Shown here: piece after piece, positions 1 to 8,247 of the stretch | Layout: the number at the start of each line of letters is the position of its first letter | Position numbering within the stretch: the first letter of the stretch is position 1 | Origin: Thiobacillus denitrificans | GTDB taxonomy: Bacteria > Pseudomonadota > Gammaproteobacteria > Burkholderiales > Thiobacillaceae | Direction of reading: 5' to 3' | Assembly (NCBI GenBank): GCA_020723405.1 | Contig: DYIY01000001.1 | Location: 310,001 to 374,000, forward strand | DNA: 64,000 bases | Translations under genes and position numbers: made by a program | The notes under the pieces: model-generated | Databases searched by the model: none | Told to the model about the DNA's origin: nothing | The model's input: only the letters and a program-made list of their open reading frames with translations

Positions 1-1212
1 CACGGTGGTCATACGGTTGTAGCCCCATTGGTAATCATCCGGCGCGCAGTCTTCCGGCCCACTCGCCCAGGCGCCGGAACAGGTGGCGTGGGAGCCCATG
101 ACATAGGGCTCGGAAGTGATCAGTTCGGAGGGCTTTTCCTTCGGGTCGATGTTCTGTGAAGCCCAGACCACTGCCTGGCCGACCGTCATATCGAGGAAAT
201 CCTCCCAGCCGATTTCCTCCTTGGCTCGGCTATCGAGAATCTCCTGGGTGTGCATGTAGATCGGGCCGTTGCCGGCCTTGATCTCCTGCAGCATGGCGTG
301 GTTGCGCAGGCAGGTCGGCAGCGGCGTAATCTCGGCGTATTTCCCGACCAGGGCCTTGATCTCATCGATGCGCGTGGCTTCGTAATCGACCCCGTAGGCG
401 TTGGTGGCATAGGCCTTGAGCAGCAGGAACCAGGCGCCTACTGGACCGTAACCGTCCTTGAAACGCGCCAGCACGATGCGGTTCTCCATCTGGATCATCC
501 TGGCGCCGGCGTGCAGCACCAGACCATAGGCCGACGCGCTGCTCCATGGCGCGTACCAGGTCCGACCAACGCCCTCGCCGATGGAGCGGGGCCGGAAGAT
601 GTGGGAGGCGCCCCCGGCGGCGACGATGACCGCTTTCGCCCGAAACACGTAGCAGTGTCCATCGCGCACGCTGAAACCGATGGCGCCGGCGACCCGGTTG
701 GGACGGTCCTGGTCCAGCAACAGATGGGTCACCATGATCCGGTTGTACACCTCGCTGGCGGATTTCCGCGCCGCCTCGGCGATGATGGGCTTGTAGCTCT
801 CGCCGTGGATCATGATCTGCCATCTGCCCTCCCGCTGATAGCGGCCGGTCTCCGGGTTGAGCATGATCGGCAGACCCCACTCCTCGAATTTGTGGACTGT
901 GGAATCCACGTGCCGGGCGATGTCGAAGATCAGGTCCTCGCGAACCAGGCCCAGCAGATCGCCACGGGCGTAGCGCACGAACTCGTCCGGCTGATTCTCG
1001 CCCCAGCGCATGCCCATGTAGCAATTGATCGCCGACAGGCCATGGGCCACGGCACCGCTACGCTCGATGTTGGCCTTTTCGACCAGGGTGATCTTCAGGT
1101 TGCGTCCCCAGTAGCGCGATTCATAGGTGGCGCCGCAACCGCCGAAGCCTCCACCAATCACCAGGATATCGGTGTCCACGAAGCGGGTCTTGGTGGCGGA
1201 GAACAGGCCCAT
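1..1212 (-). CDS. aprA: Adenylylsulfate (APS) reductase alpha subunit, AprA, partial
   Basis: Flavoprotein subunit of cytoplasmic dissimilatory APS reductase. In sulfur oxidizers it runs in reverse, converting sulfite plus AMP to APS. The reading frame is open from an ATG at 1212 to the window edge, giving 404 codons of a family near 620 residues, so the C-terminal third lies outside. Near residues 14-22 there is an FAD dinucleotide fold (DILVIGGGFGGCG). Further on, ENRIVLARFKDGYGPVGAWF matches the strongly conserved AprA active-site stretch. The start follows the aprB stop by a few bases. Another ATG at 1216 overlaps the aprB stop but is out of frame with the AprA protein. It is the last visible gene of a minus-strand aprM-aprB-aprA series. 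Confidence 0.96.
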   Translation of the reverse strand, partial: MGLFSATKTRFVDTDILVIGGGFGGCGATYESRYWGRNLKITLVEKANIERSGAVAHGLSAINCYMGMRWGENQPDEFVRYARGDLLGLVREDLIFDIARHVDSTVHKFEEWGLPIMLNPETGRYQREGRWQIMIHGESYKPIIAEAARKSASEVYNRIMVTHLLLDQDRPNRVAGAIGFSVRDGHCYVFRAKAVIVAAGGASHIFRPRSIGEGVGRTWYAPWSSASAYGLVLHAGARMIQMENRIVLARFKDGYGPVGAWFLLLKAYATNAYGVDYEATRIDEIKALVGKYAEITPLPTCLRNHAMLQEIKAGNGPIYMHTQEILDSRAKEEIGWEDFLDMTVGQAVVWASQNIDPKEKPSELITSEPYVMGSHATCSGAWASGPEDCAPDDYQWGYNRMTTV

Positions 1213-1215
1213 GCA

Positions 1216-1671
1216 TCACCCCGGTTTCGTGATCGAGGGCGGCAGCCCGGGAAGCGCCGCCACCATGAGCGCGTCAGGCTCGTGGGCAAGCAGGGGGCTA
1301 CGCAGCGCGTTGAGATCAGGCAGGTCGTAGTTGTCCGGGGGCTTGATGGAACCCCAGGGAGTGGTCCGTATCGGGAAGGTAAATTCCTTCACCCGCCCGT
1401 CGCGGTAGCGGATCTTCCAGGAGATGGTGCCCTTGGCTTCTTCCCTGAGCACCCGGACGCTGTGGCCCAGCGGGGCGAAATCGGCGTAGCCACGCACGTC
1501 GATGGCATGTTGCGGACAGGCCTTCACACAGGAATAGCATTCCCAGCAGAAATTCGGTTCGATGTTGTAGGAGCGCCGGTAGACCGGGTCGATGTGCATG
1601 ATGTCGGACGGGCAGATGTCCACGCACTGACCGCAGCCATCACAGCGGGCCATGTAGGTGAAGGTGGGCAT
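1216..1671 (-). CDS. aprB: APS reductase beta subunit, AprB (ferredoxin-like)
   Basis: Iron-sulfur subunit that passes electrons between the AprA flavin and the membrane partner. The 151-residue protein carries two [4Fe-4S] motifs, CDGCGQCVDICP near residues 9-20 and CWECYSCVKACPQ near 41-53. These are followed by the long C-terminal arm, rich in W and P, that wraps around AprA in known structures. The chosen ATG at 1671 gives the typical AprB N-terminus (MPTFTYMARC); the same frame is open further upstream but that part overlaps aprM and shows no family similarity. It lies 4 bp after the aprM stop and abuts aprA, so the three genes are surely one transcript. Confidence 0.97.
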   Translation of the reverse strand: MPTFTYMARCDGCGQCVDICPSDIMHIDPVYRRSYNIEPNFCWECYSCVKACPQHAIDVRGYADFAPLGHSVRVLREEAKGTISWKIRYRDGRVKEFTFPIRTTPWGSIKPPDNYDLPDLNALRSPLLAHEPDALMVAALPGLPPSITKPG

Positions 1672-1675
1672 GGTG

Positions 1676-2431
1676 TCAGGTCCGTTCCTGCCGGGCGTCC
1701 GCCGGGCGCGGCAGATCGGACGACCCGTTTGCCTCGTCCAGCCGCTTCTGGAAGGCCACCACCGGTTTGTAGAACATGTGCGCGAACTTGGACCAGGGCA
1801 CGGAAATGAACAGCAGCGTCGTGAACAGAATGTAGAGGCTGGCAAAGAGTTTGGTGGCGGCCCCGTTGAAGACGGACTGCACAAGTCCGAACAACAGCGC
1901 TGAAGTCACGCTGGCGAGCAACAGGACGATGAAGATATCCGCCCGTTCAAGGCGCCAGAGCGAATGGCCGTCATGGGTGACGTTGACCCGGAGACAGAAG
2001 AAGAACCAGTACCCGCCGAGCAAGGTCATCAGGCAGCCCACATACCACAGCACCGGCAAGACCGTGGGCGTCTCCGCCTCTGCGGGATAGCCGAATATCA
2101 TGGTGACCGTTGTGATCAGATAGAGCACGAAGCCATAGAACATGAGGATGTGGGAATACCTGCGCTGCGGATTGCTGAATTCACCGAACGTCGCGATGTC
2201 CCTGACCAGGGTTCGCAGGGAGATGGCCGCCACCTCCGCGCCGCCGAGCCGCCGCTTGGCGGCCGCCCTGGAACGCTCTCGTTCGCGCATGAAGAACCTC
2301 GCCTTTTGCCCGTCCAGCAGATCAAAGAGCGTGCCGAAGGCCACGACCAGAATCATCAGCACGACGTACCCCTGCATGATCGCGGGGGACATGAACTCAG
2401 TCAGCGCAAGGAACGGATTGGTGGTGAACAC
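1676..2431 (-). CDS. aprM: AprM, NarI/QmoC-like b-type membrane subunit associated with APS reductase
   Basis: Polytopic membrane protein of 251 residues directly upstream of aprB, the aprMBA order known from sulfur oxidizers. About five hydrophobic helices are visible (roughly residues 15-37, 93-114, 126-147, 164-186 and 196-214). RRYSHILMFYGF (H94) and PWSKFAHMFYKP (H218) resemble the heme-b ligand helices of NarI/HdrE/DsrM/QmoC-type subunits; H153 and H156 are further candidates. I infer it exchanges electrons with the quinone pool. The start is a GTG at 2431 with GGAGGA just upstream; the next in-frame ATG is at residue 14. Assignment as AprM is by position and length; the b-heme similarity is my reading of the motifs. 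Confidence 0.78.
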   Translation of the reverse strand: MFTTNPFLALTEFMSPAIMQGYVVLMILVVAFGTLFDLLDGQKARFFMRERERSRAAAKRRLGGAEVAAISLRTLVRDIATFGEFSNPQRRYSHILMFYGFVLYLITTVTMIFGYPAEAETPTVLPVLWYVGCLMTLLGGYWFFFCLRVNVTHDGHSLWRLERADIFIVLLLASVTSALLFGLVQSVFNGAATKLFASLYILFTTLLFISVPWSKFAHMFYKPVVAFQKRLDEANGSSDLPRPADARQERT

Positions 2432-2568
2432 ATGTCCTCCGATCGAGCCTGGTCCGCTTCCTCCAGCTTGTCGGCGTCTGACTGCTGAAGCGGTCCATGC
2501 AGAGGGGACTCGGAAACGCTGGCCAGGACGTCCGCCTGGTCAGAACCAGGCAACCCGGCGCGGTTCGG

Positions 2569-2982
2569 TCAGTACTGGTCAGCCATCCAGTCATCCAGCG
2601 GCACACAGGCCTTGGCGTTCGCGGTGCGACTATTGCCCAACAGGGGCGTCATGCAGACGTACTCCATGCCGTCGCTGCCTTTCAGATTGCGCAGGGGGCT
2701 GCCCTTCAGGGTCTCGTAGTCGCGGCTATCCATCATGACGAATTCGAATTCATTGCCCACCGAGACCTCCAGGACCCCACCGTTGCCAAGCCCGTACTTT
2801 TCCCACCAGGTCTCCTCACGGGCGCCGTCGAAACGGTGCGACATGGCGTGGGTACTGCGCTGGTGCCATGCAACAATGGTGGGGTCGCTCATCTGGGTCC
2901 CGCAGGCGATGTCCCGGGCCATGGTGCTGGCCAGCCGATAGTTCAGGTGGCTCCCCGTGTAGTCGATGTCTATGCGTGTCAT
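2569..2982 (-). CDS. Small conserved protein, AF1514-like, first gene of the apr cluster
   Basis: Soluble 137-residue protein of unknown function. From memory it resembles the AF1514 family, first named from the sulfate reducer Archaeoglobus; I could not verify this by search. It has no signal peptide or membrane segment, three cysteines (C28, and two in the C-terminal half near C112 and C128) and no recognizable cofactor motif. The ATG at 2982 has a clear GAGGAG ribosome site 6 bases upstream. It is separated from aprM by 137 bp with no terminator that I can see, so it probably begins the apr transcript. The position suggests a role in APS reductase assembly or the sulfite/APS step, which is inference. 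Confidence 0.6.
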   Translation of the reverse strand: MTRIDIDYTGSHLNYRLASTMARDIACGTQMSDPTIVAWHQRSTHAMSHRFDGAREETWWEKYGLGNGGVLEVSVGNEFEFVMMDSRDYETLKGSPLRNLKGSDGMEYVCMTPLLGNSRTANAKACVPLDDWMADQY

Positions 2983-3041
2983 GGCTCACTCCTCAATCTC
3001 GATGCGTGACCGGCCGGTGAAATTCGTCCTGCCTTACCGAC

Positions 3042-3097
3042 GGTATAGGCCAATACCCGATTAAATCAATCAAGTATTTGCAACACCGCTTGATTGA
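3042..3097 (-). promoter_or_regulatory. Two inverted repeats in the apr-cluster upstream region
   Basis: A 5-bp inverted repeat GGTAT-N6-ATACC lies at 3042-3057. A 9-bp perfect inverted repeat TCAATCAAG-N14-CTTGATTGA lies at 3066-3097. Both sit upstream of the gene starting at 2982, in a locally AT-rich stretch. On the minus strand a loose -35/-10 pair (TTGATT and TATACC, spacing about 20) overlaps them. They are plausible operator or promoter elements; no regulator can be named. Confidence 0.4.
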
Positions 3098-3132
3098 GTG
3101 CGCCGCGACGGCCTACTCCCGCCTTACGGACG

Positions 3133-3161
3133 AAAAAAACCCGGCCCCTTTCGAGGCCGGG
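3133..3161 (-). terminator. Rho-independent terminator after the glycerophosphodiesterase gene
   Basis: On the minus strand a 7-bp stem CCCGGCC/GGCCGGG (3140-3146 with 3155-3161) is followed by seven T residues (A run at 3133-3139 on the plus strand). It lies 24 bp past the stop of the gene at 3185, so that gene is a single-gene unit separated from the apr cluster. Confidence 0.9.
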
Positions 3162-3184
3162 CGCAACCAGCAGAATCGACCGAC

Positions 3185-4405
3185 TTACTTCAGGCCCATG
3201 CAGTTGGCGTAGTAGGTCACGGTGGCGGGCCAGTCGGAGAAGATGCCCAGGATGCCCACGTCCCGGGCCATCACGTCCAGGGCTTCCATCATGTCGCCGG
3301 GGTGGCTGATGATGGGGCTCACGGTCTGGTAGTAGTAACCGCCGCCGTCGGTCAGCAGGCCGGAGCGTTCCAGGGTCCAAGTGATGATGTCCAGGCCGGC
3401 GGCCTTGGCGTTGGCGGCGTACTCGGAGGCCACCAGCTTGTCGCCATCCTGGGCCAGCAGGGCCCACATGGGGGGGGCGACGATCTTGATGCCCTGAGCG
3501 GCATAGCCGGCCAGATCGGCGGCGCTGGGCAGGTCGGCCGGGACGTTGGCGTCGTCCAGATAGACGGCCTGGTTGCCGAACTCGGGCTCGTGCTGGATCC
3601 AGTAGAGCACGTCGGGCTGGTTGAAGGACTGGGGGAACACCCGGCTGGCGGGCACGCCGGCGGCCTTGTATTCGTCGATCATCTTCTGGGCATAGTCTTC
3701 CTGGGTGAAACCGTCGAAGGGCATGGCCACGGCGGGGAACTTCAGTTCCGGGGTCATCTTCACGCCCAGCTTCTTGAACAGCTCGATGCTTTCCTTGTGG
3801 GTCATCAGGGTGCCGTCATAGGCATACAGGTCGGTGCGCCAGGCTGCGGTGCCGGTCTGGTATTCCTCGGGGGTCTTGGCCTTGGGGTTGGAGGCGTCCA
3901 TCTTGCCCTTGAGGGTCTTGAACTCGGCCAGGGTGATGTCGCTGGTGCGGCACTCGGCGGAGGCAGCGGTCACCAGGTTGCCGGCGGCGTCGAACACGGC
4001 GGGGGTGAAGGGCTTGGTGCACTTGGCGGCCAGGTCGGTCACCAGGATGTTGGTGGTGGTGTGCAGGTCGTTCTGGGCGTGGCGGCAGACCAGTTCCTTG
4101 TCCTGGGTGAAGGTCACGTCGCACTCGACGATGCCGGCGCCCATGCGGGCGGCGGCCTCGTAGGATTCCCGGGTGTGCTCGGGGAACTGCATGGCGGCAC
4201 CCCGGTGGCCGATGGAGAAATCGCTCTTCTTGAAGTCCATGCCCGCGCAGGACAGAAGCTTGTTCTTCAGGGGGCTGGGGTCCATGTCCTTCACCAGGTA
4301 GAAGGGACGGGGGCCCAGTTGGATGTTTTCGACGGCCAGGGCGTTGCCGGCCATCAGGGCGATGAGGGCAGCGGAAAGGGCTGCGGTCTTGCAGGCGGGG
4401 TGCAT
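3185..4405 (-). CDS. Secreted glycerophosphodiester phosphodiesterase
   Basis: GlpQ-like enzyme hydrolysing glycerophosphodiesters to glycerol-3-phosphate and an alcohol, predicted periplasmic. After a signal peptide (about residues 1-23, ending GNALA), the core shows the GDPD signature [14 protein letters not shown], then ECDV and a later CRHA; these hold the catalytic His and acidic metal ligands of the TIM barrel. Length is 406 residues. The ATG at 4405 was chosen over a longer open frame because it is preceded by AAGGAG and begins a good signal peptide. It is flanked by its own terminator and diverges from the VWA gene at 4618. The likely role is phosphate or glycerol scavenging from lipid debris. 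Confidence 0.88.
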   Translation of the reverse strand: MHPACKTAALSAALIALMAGNALAVENIQLGPRPFYLVKDMDPSPLKNKLLSCAGMDFKKSDFSIGHRGAAMQFPEHTRESYEAAARMGAGIVECDVTFTQDKELVCRHAQNDLHTTTNILVTDLAAKCTKPFTPAVFDAAGNLVTAASAECRTSDITLAEFKTLKGKMDASNPKAKTPEEYQTGTAAWRTDLYAYDGTLMTHKESIELFKKLGVKMTPELKFPAVAMPFDGFTQEDYAQKMIDEYKAAGVPASRVFPQSFNQPDVLYWIQHEPEFGNQAVYLDDANVPADLPSAADLAGYAAQGIKIVAPPMWALLAQDGDKLVASEYAANAKAAGLDIITWTLERSGLLTDGGGYYYQTVSPIISHPGDMMEALDVMARDVGILGIFSDWPATVTYYANCMGLK

Positions 4406-4617
4406 CAGGATTCTCCTTGAAACAGGTTTTGGGTTTTCTGCGTGGGGACGGGGAATGCCCCTCGGGCAGGCTAGGGGCACCAGGTTTCGGCACCGTGCCG
4501 GTTTGTTGATGGTTCGGTGACAGGAAAGCCGCCGGGACTGAGCCATTGGGCATACATCGACCGCCCTGGGGTCCCACCCTATACTTCCCCCGTCCATCCC
4601 CCGGCTCTCCCCCCGCC

Positions 4618-6732
4618 ATGCCCTGCCGCACCGCCACTGAAATCACCGAACTTCTGGAAGGCTGGCTGGAGGCTGACTTCTCCTTCCGCAAGGTGGGCCC
4701 CACGGCGGAGAAGATCGCCGCCCTGTCCGTTTCGGACCAGGAGTTCATCCTGGACTGGGTGAAGCGGGTGGCCAGTTCCAATCTGGAGGTGGCCTGGCAG
4801 TTCGCCCGCCGGGCGCCGGACCTCATCGGCACCATGGACCGGCGCCTCATGGAGGCCTGGGTGCTGGGGGCCTGCGACGTGTACGACCGACAGGGCCTGC
4901 GCCACGCCCTGGTGGTCATGGAGGAGGCGGACCACTTCGCCGAACGGCAACTGGAAATGACCGCCGGGGTGCTGTTCGAGGACGTGGCCGGGGTGCTGGG
5001 CAACTTCCTGCGGGGCCTGTCCGGGCGGCGCCTGGCCCTGGAACAGGGCAAGCCCCCCCACACCGATACCGAGAAAATCTTCCTGCCCGGGGTGCTGGCC
5101 CGCTTCCCCGACCCGGAGGACAACTTCAAGCTGGCCAAGGCCATGGTGGCCCTGCTCTGGGCCCAGACCCGCTTCGGCACCTTCCGGGCGGACCTGCCCG
5201 CCGCCTGCGCCGGTTTTCCCGACCCGGCCCTGGCTCTGGGCCAGCTCCACGCCCTGGAAACCCTGCGCCTGTCGGCCTGCATCGCCCGGGAACTGCCCGG
5301 CCTGCATCGGGACATGGAACGGCTGAAGGGCCAACTGGGAGAGACCCTGCCCGCTGCCTGGGAGGGCTTCGCCCGCCGCCTGGCCGACCCGGAAGCCAGC
5401 GTGGAGGACAGCCTGATCCTGCTGGGCGACGCCTGCCGCCTGCCCCCCTTCGCGCCCTGGTGCTACCAGGCGGCATTGCGCCCGGAGGCCGTGGCCGCCG
5501 CCTTCGCCGCCCGCCAGGAAAAGGAGAAGGCCCGTCTGCGGGTGAAGCTGGGCGACCTGCTGGAAGAGCACAACCGGCTCCGGACGCCGGAGGGTGAAAC
5601 CGACCCGGACAAACCCCAGGGCTACGACGTGGAGGTGCGCGACGAGGAAGGCCGCCTGGACCTGGAGCTCACCCTGGACGGCCTGCCCGTGGCCCCGCCC
5701 GAGGACGTGAAACAACTGCTGGCCTCCGTGTACCTGGATTTCGGCGAGATTCCCCCGGAATACCTGGTGCCCGCCGGGGAAGGGGACTACGACCCCAGGC
5801 TGCTGGGCGACACGGGCAAGGACCCGGACGCGGTGTGGCAGGGCACCTACCACGAGGAAGGGGCCCGCTTCTATTCCGAATGGGACATGGGTCGCCAGCA
5901 CTACCGCAAGAACTGGTGCGTCATGCGGGAAAAGGACGTGACGCCGGTGTTCGACGACTTCCACCGCCAGACCCTGGACAAGCACGCCGGCCTGGTGAAG
6001 CACCTGCGCCACGCCTTCGAGGCCATGCGCGACGAGAACCGGCTGCTGAAACGCCAGGTCCACGGCGACGACGTGGACATCGACGCCCTCGTCGAAGCCC
6101 TGGCCGACGCCCGGGACGGCAGCGAGATGTCCGACCGGCTGTTCGTGCGCATGCACCGGGCGGAACGCAACATCGCCGTGGCCTTCATGGTGGACATGAG
6201 CGGCTCCACCAAGGGCTGGATCAACGAGGCCGAGCGGGAGGCCCTGGTGCTGCTCTGCGAAGCCCTGGAGCGGCTGGGGGACCGCTACGCCATCTACGGG
6301 TTTTCTGGCATCACCCGCAAGCGTTGCGAACTGTTCCGCATCAAGACCTTCGACGAGCCATACAACGCGGAAGTGAAAGCCCGGATCTCCGGCATCCGCC
6401 CCCAGGAATACACCCGCATGGGCTTCGCCATCCGCCATCTCACCGATCTGCTGAAGGGTGTGGAAGCCCGCACCAAGGTGTTGGTGACCCTGTCCGACGG
6501 CCGCCCCGACGACTACTTCGACGTGTACCGGGGCCAGTACGGCATCGAGGATACCCGCATGGCCCTGCTGGAAGCCCGGCGGGCCGGCGTGCACCCCTTC
6601 TGCATCACCATCGACCGGGACGCCCGGGACTACCTGCCCCACATGTACGGCGCCGCCCGCTACATCATCCTGGACGACGTGAAGGACCTGCCCTTCAAGG
6701 TCTCCGACATCTACCGGCGGCTGACGGCCTGA
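4618..6732 (+). CDS. CbbO/NorD-type von Willebrand factor A domain protein
   Basis: Cytoplasmic 704-residue protein with a helical N-terminal region (about 1-250), a charged middle and a C-terminal VWA domain (about 515-700). The VWA domain carries the MIDAS motif DMSGST, a conserved T in [10 protein letters not shown] and [10 protein letters not shown]. CbbO and NorD proteins act with a MoxR AAA+ ATPase (CbbQ or NorQ) as a chaperone-like activase of RubisCO or nitric oxide reductase. No ATPase partner, RubisCO or nor gene lies nearby, so the client cannot be told. The ATG at 4618 was preferred because the 24 upstream codons of the open frame are P-rich and non-conserved looking. It converges on the gene at 6757. 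Confidence 0.8.
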   Translation: MPCRTATEITELLEGWLEADFSFRKVGPTAEKIAALSVSDQEFILDWVKRVASSNLEVAWQFARRAPDLIGTMDRRLMEAWVLGACDVYDRQGLRHALVVMEEADHFAERQLEMTAGVLFEDVAGVLGNFLRGLSGRRLALEQGKPPHTDTEKIFLPGVLARFPDPEDNFKLAKAMVALLWAQTRFGTFRADLPAACAGFPDPALALGQLHALETLRLSACIARELPGLHRDMERLKGQLGETLPAAWEGFARRLADPEASVEDSLILLGDACRLPPFAPWCYQAALRPEAVAAAFAARQEKEKARLRVKLGDLLEEHNRLRTPEGETDPDKPQGYDVEVRDEEGRLDLELTLDGLPVAPPEDVKQLLASVYLDFGEIPPEYLVPAGEGDYDPRLLGDTGKDPDAVWQGTYHEEGARFYSEWDMGRQHYRKNWCVMREKDVTPVFDDFHRQTLDKHAGLVKHLRHAFEAMRDENRLLKRQVHGDDVDIDALVEALADARDGSEMSDRLFVRMHRAERNIAVAFMVDMSGSTKGWINEAEREALVLLCEALERLGDRYAIYGFSGITRKRCELFRIKTFDEPYNAEVKARISGIRPQEYTRMGFAIRHLTDLLKGVEARTKVLVTLSDGRPDDYFDVYRGQYGIEDTRMALLEARRAGVHPFCITIDRDARDYLPHMYGAARYIILDDVKDLPFKVSDIYRRLTA

Positions 6733-6756
6733 GCCCGCCGCCGGTGCAGCGGGGAA

Positions 6757-7386
6757 TCAGCCCCGGCGCCGCCGGGCGACGAAGCCCACCAGGCCCAGGC
6801 CGGCCAGCATGAGGGCCCAGGTTTCGGGTTCGGGCACGGGGGCGGCGGGCAGGTGGCCCTGCACGTCCATCTCCACCAGGTAACCCCAATGGGGGGAACC
6901 GGCGTTCACGGTGTAGCGCACGTAGCGCGCCGTCAGCCCAGAGGCCATGCTGCCATCGGCCACGTCGAGCACGGCGCCGTACTTGATGCCGGCAACACCG
7001 GTCTGGGACAGGTCCGGTTCCGTGCCGTATCCGCCGACGGCCACCGTGGTCCAGCCCAGGCCGTCGGCGCTGACCGACAGGGTGAAGGGGTTGTAGTAGG
7101 CGTACACGCCGTACAGCTCGACGCGATCCAGCACGTAGGCGTCCGCCAGGTCCACCTGGACCCAGCCCGCATAGGTGCCGTAGTTCCAGGAGTTGAGGCC
7201 GGTATTGCCGGTGGCGCCGTAGTCGCCGTCGAGGATGTTGGAGGCGTCGTACTTGTCATGGCCGCAGCCCAGGTAGCAGCCCTGGGCGCTGGCGGAAACC
7301 CCAGGCAGATCGGTGAGTTCCAGGGCACCGGCGGAAGCGGTGGGCAACAGCAGGGCAAGCAGGGCGGACAGGGTTGGGCGATACAT
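6757..7386 (-). CDS. PEP-CTERM protein with F5/8 type C (discoidin-like) domain
   Basis: Exported 209-residue protein. A signal peptide (about 1-20) is followed by a probable galactose-binding jelly roll: the segment from NILDGDYGA through WVQVDLADAYVLDRVELYGV is typical of F5/8 type C domains. The C-terminus is a textbook PEP-CTERM sorting signal: VPEPETWALMLAGLGLVGFV followed by ARRRRG. Such signals are recognised by exosortase (EpsH/XrtA) and usually mark proteins going to the extracellular polysaccharide matrix. The ATG at 7386 starts the signal peptide. No exosortase gene is in the window. A second PEP-CTERM protein with a near-identical tail is at 27676. Confidence 0.88.
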   Translation of the reverse strand: MYRPTLSALLALLLPTASAGALELTDLPGVSASAQGCYLGCGHDKYDASNILDGDYGATGNTGLNSWNYGTYAGWVQVDLADAYVLDRVELYGVYAYYNPFTLSVSADGLGWTTVAVGGYGTEPDLSQTGVAGIKYGAVLDVADGSMASGLTARYVRYTVNAGSPHWGYLVEMDVQGHLPAAPVPEPETWALMLAGLGLVGFVARRRRG

Positions 7387-7475
7387 GGGACGACCTCGTT
7401 TGGGTTTGACAGTGAGGTCAGCTTAACGGCCCGCCCGCCGGCGGGGCATCCCCTGGCCGGGGGTGTCGGTCAGCC

Positions 7476-8105
7476 TTACACCAGGCCCATGTTGCGCGCC
7501 GTCAGAGCCGCTTCGGCCCGGGAGGAGACATTGAGCTTGCGGTAGATCTCCTTCACGTAGGAGGGCACGGTGTTGGCGCTGATGCCCAGCAGGCGGGCCA
7601 CCTCGGCGGTGGTGAGGCCCTTGGCGATGAAGCGCAGCACTTCCGTTTCCCGTTCCGTGAGCACCGGGGCGGCCATCTCCGGGGCTACCCGGAAGTGGGA
7701 CAGGAGCTTGCGGGCCACGGCCGGTGACAAAGGCGGACGGCCGGCGATGATGCCTTTGAGCAGTTCGATGATGGAGGCCTGGTCCTGGTCCTTGAGCAGG
7801 TAGCCCTGGGCCCCGGCCCGCAGGGCGGGGAAGATGTGCTGATCGTCGTCGAAGATGCTGGCCACCACGCTCACCGTGCGGGGGGAGCGGAAATTCAGTT
7901 CGGCGATGAAGTCCACGCCGTTGCCGTCGGGCAGGCCCAGGTCGATGAGGGCCAGCTCCGGCTCGGGAAAGGCGGACAGGGCCTGGCGGGCCTCGGCCAG
8001 ATTGGCGGCCCGGCGGACCTGGATGCCCGGAAAGGTGGTGGTGACGGCCTGGGTCAGCCAATCGGCGGCTTCCGGCACGTCTTCGACAAGTAAACAGGTT
8101 TTCAT
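7476..8105 (-). CDS. NarL/FixJ-family response regulator
   Basis: Two-component regulator of 209 residues. The receiver domain (1-120) has the acidic pair near VEDV, the phospho-acceptor Asp in LALIDLGLPDG (D55) and the conserved K in YLLKDQD. The C-terminal LuxR-type HTH (about 142-205) includes LTERETEVLRFIAKGLTTAE and a recognition helix near NTVPSYVKEIYRKL. The ATG at 8105 is preceded by AGGAGG. It diverges from the outer-membrane-like gene and histidine kinase at 8248-11196, its likely partner. The palindromic region at 8151-8195 between them is a plausible operator. Confidence 0.9.
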   Translation of the reverse strand: MKTCLLVEDVPEAADWLTQAVTTTFPGIQVRRAANLAEARQALSAFPEPELALIDLGLPDGNGVDFIAELNFRSPRTVSVVASIFDDDQHIFPALRAGAQGYLLKDQDQASIIELLKGIIAGRPPLSPAVARKLLSHFRVAPEMAAPVLTERETEVLRFIAKGLTTAEVARLLGISANTVPSYVKEIYRKLNVSSRAEAALTARNMGLV

Positions 8106-8150
8106 GGGGTGACCTCCTGGACCGAACGATACCCATCCCATCCCCTTCCG

Positions 8151-8195
8151 GGTATCCCCGGAATCAGGGGGTGACTCCCCGGTTCGTGGGATACC
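8151..8195. promoter_or_regulatory. Palindromic operator candidate between divergent two-component genes
   Basis: Perfect 8-bp arms GGTATCCC (8151-8158) and GGGATACC (8188-8195) enclose an inner inverted repeat of G and C runs around GTGAC. The whole element is roughly symmetric about position 8173. It sits between the response regulator (start 8105) and the gene at 8248, where a promoter for both directions is expected; TATAAC at about 8222 may be a -10 for the plus side. NarL-type regulators usually bind inverted short repeats, so autoregulation is plausible. Confidence 0.5.
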
Positions 8196-8247
8196 GGGAA
8201 TCGGCCCGGGTGCTCTACAGTTATAACTTTTGGCATAGTGAGCCCCC

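Noticed and set aside
250-1809. Long plus-strand ORF of 519 codons across aprA and aprB
   Set aside because: It lies opposite the real aprA and aprB frames, which carry FAD and Fe-S motifs. High GC leaves the antisense frame open; its protein shows no domain.
3098-4420. Plus-strand ORF of 440 codons rich in G, H and V
   Set aside because: Antisense shadow of the glycerophosphodiesterase, which has a signal peptide and the GDPD motifs.
4579-6642. Minus-strand ORF of 687 codons opposite the VWA gene
   Set aside because: Composition (G, V, H, Q rich) is that of a GC-rich antisense frame, without domain motifs.
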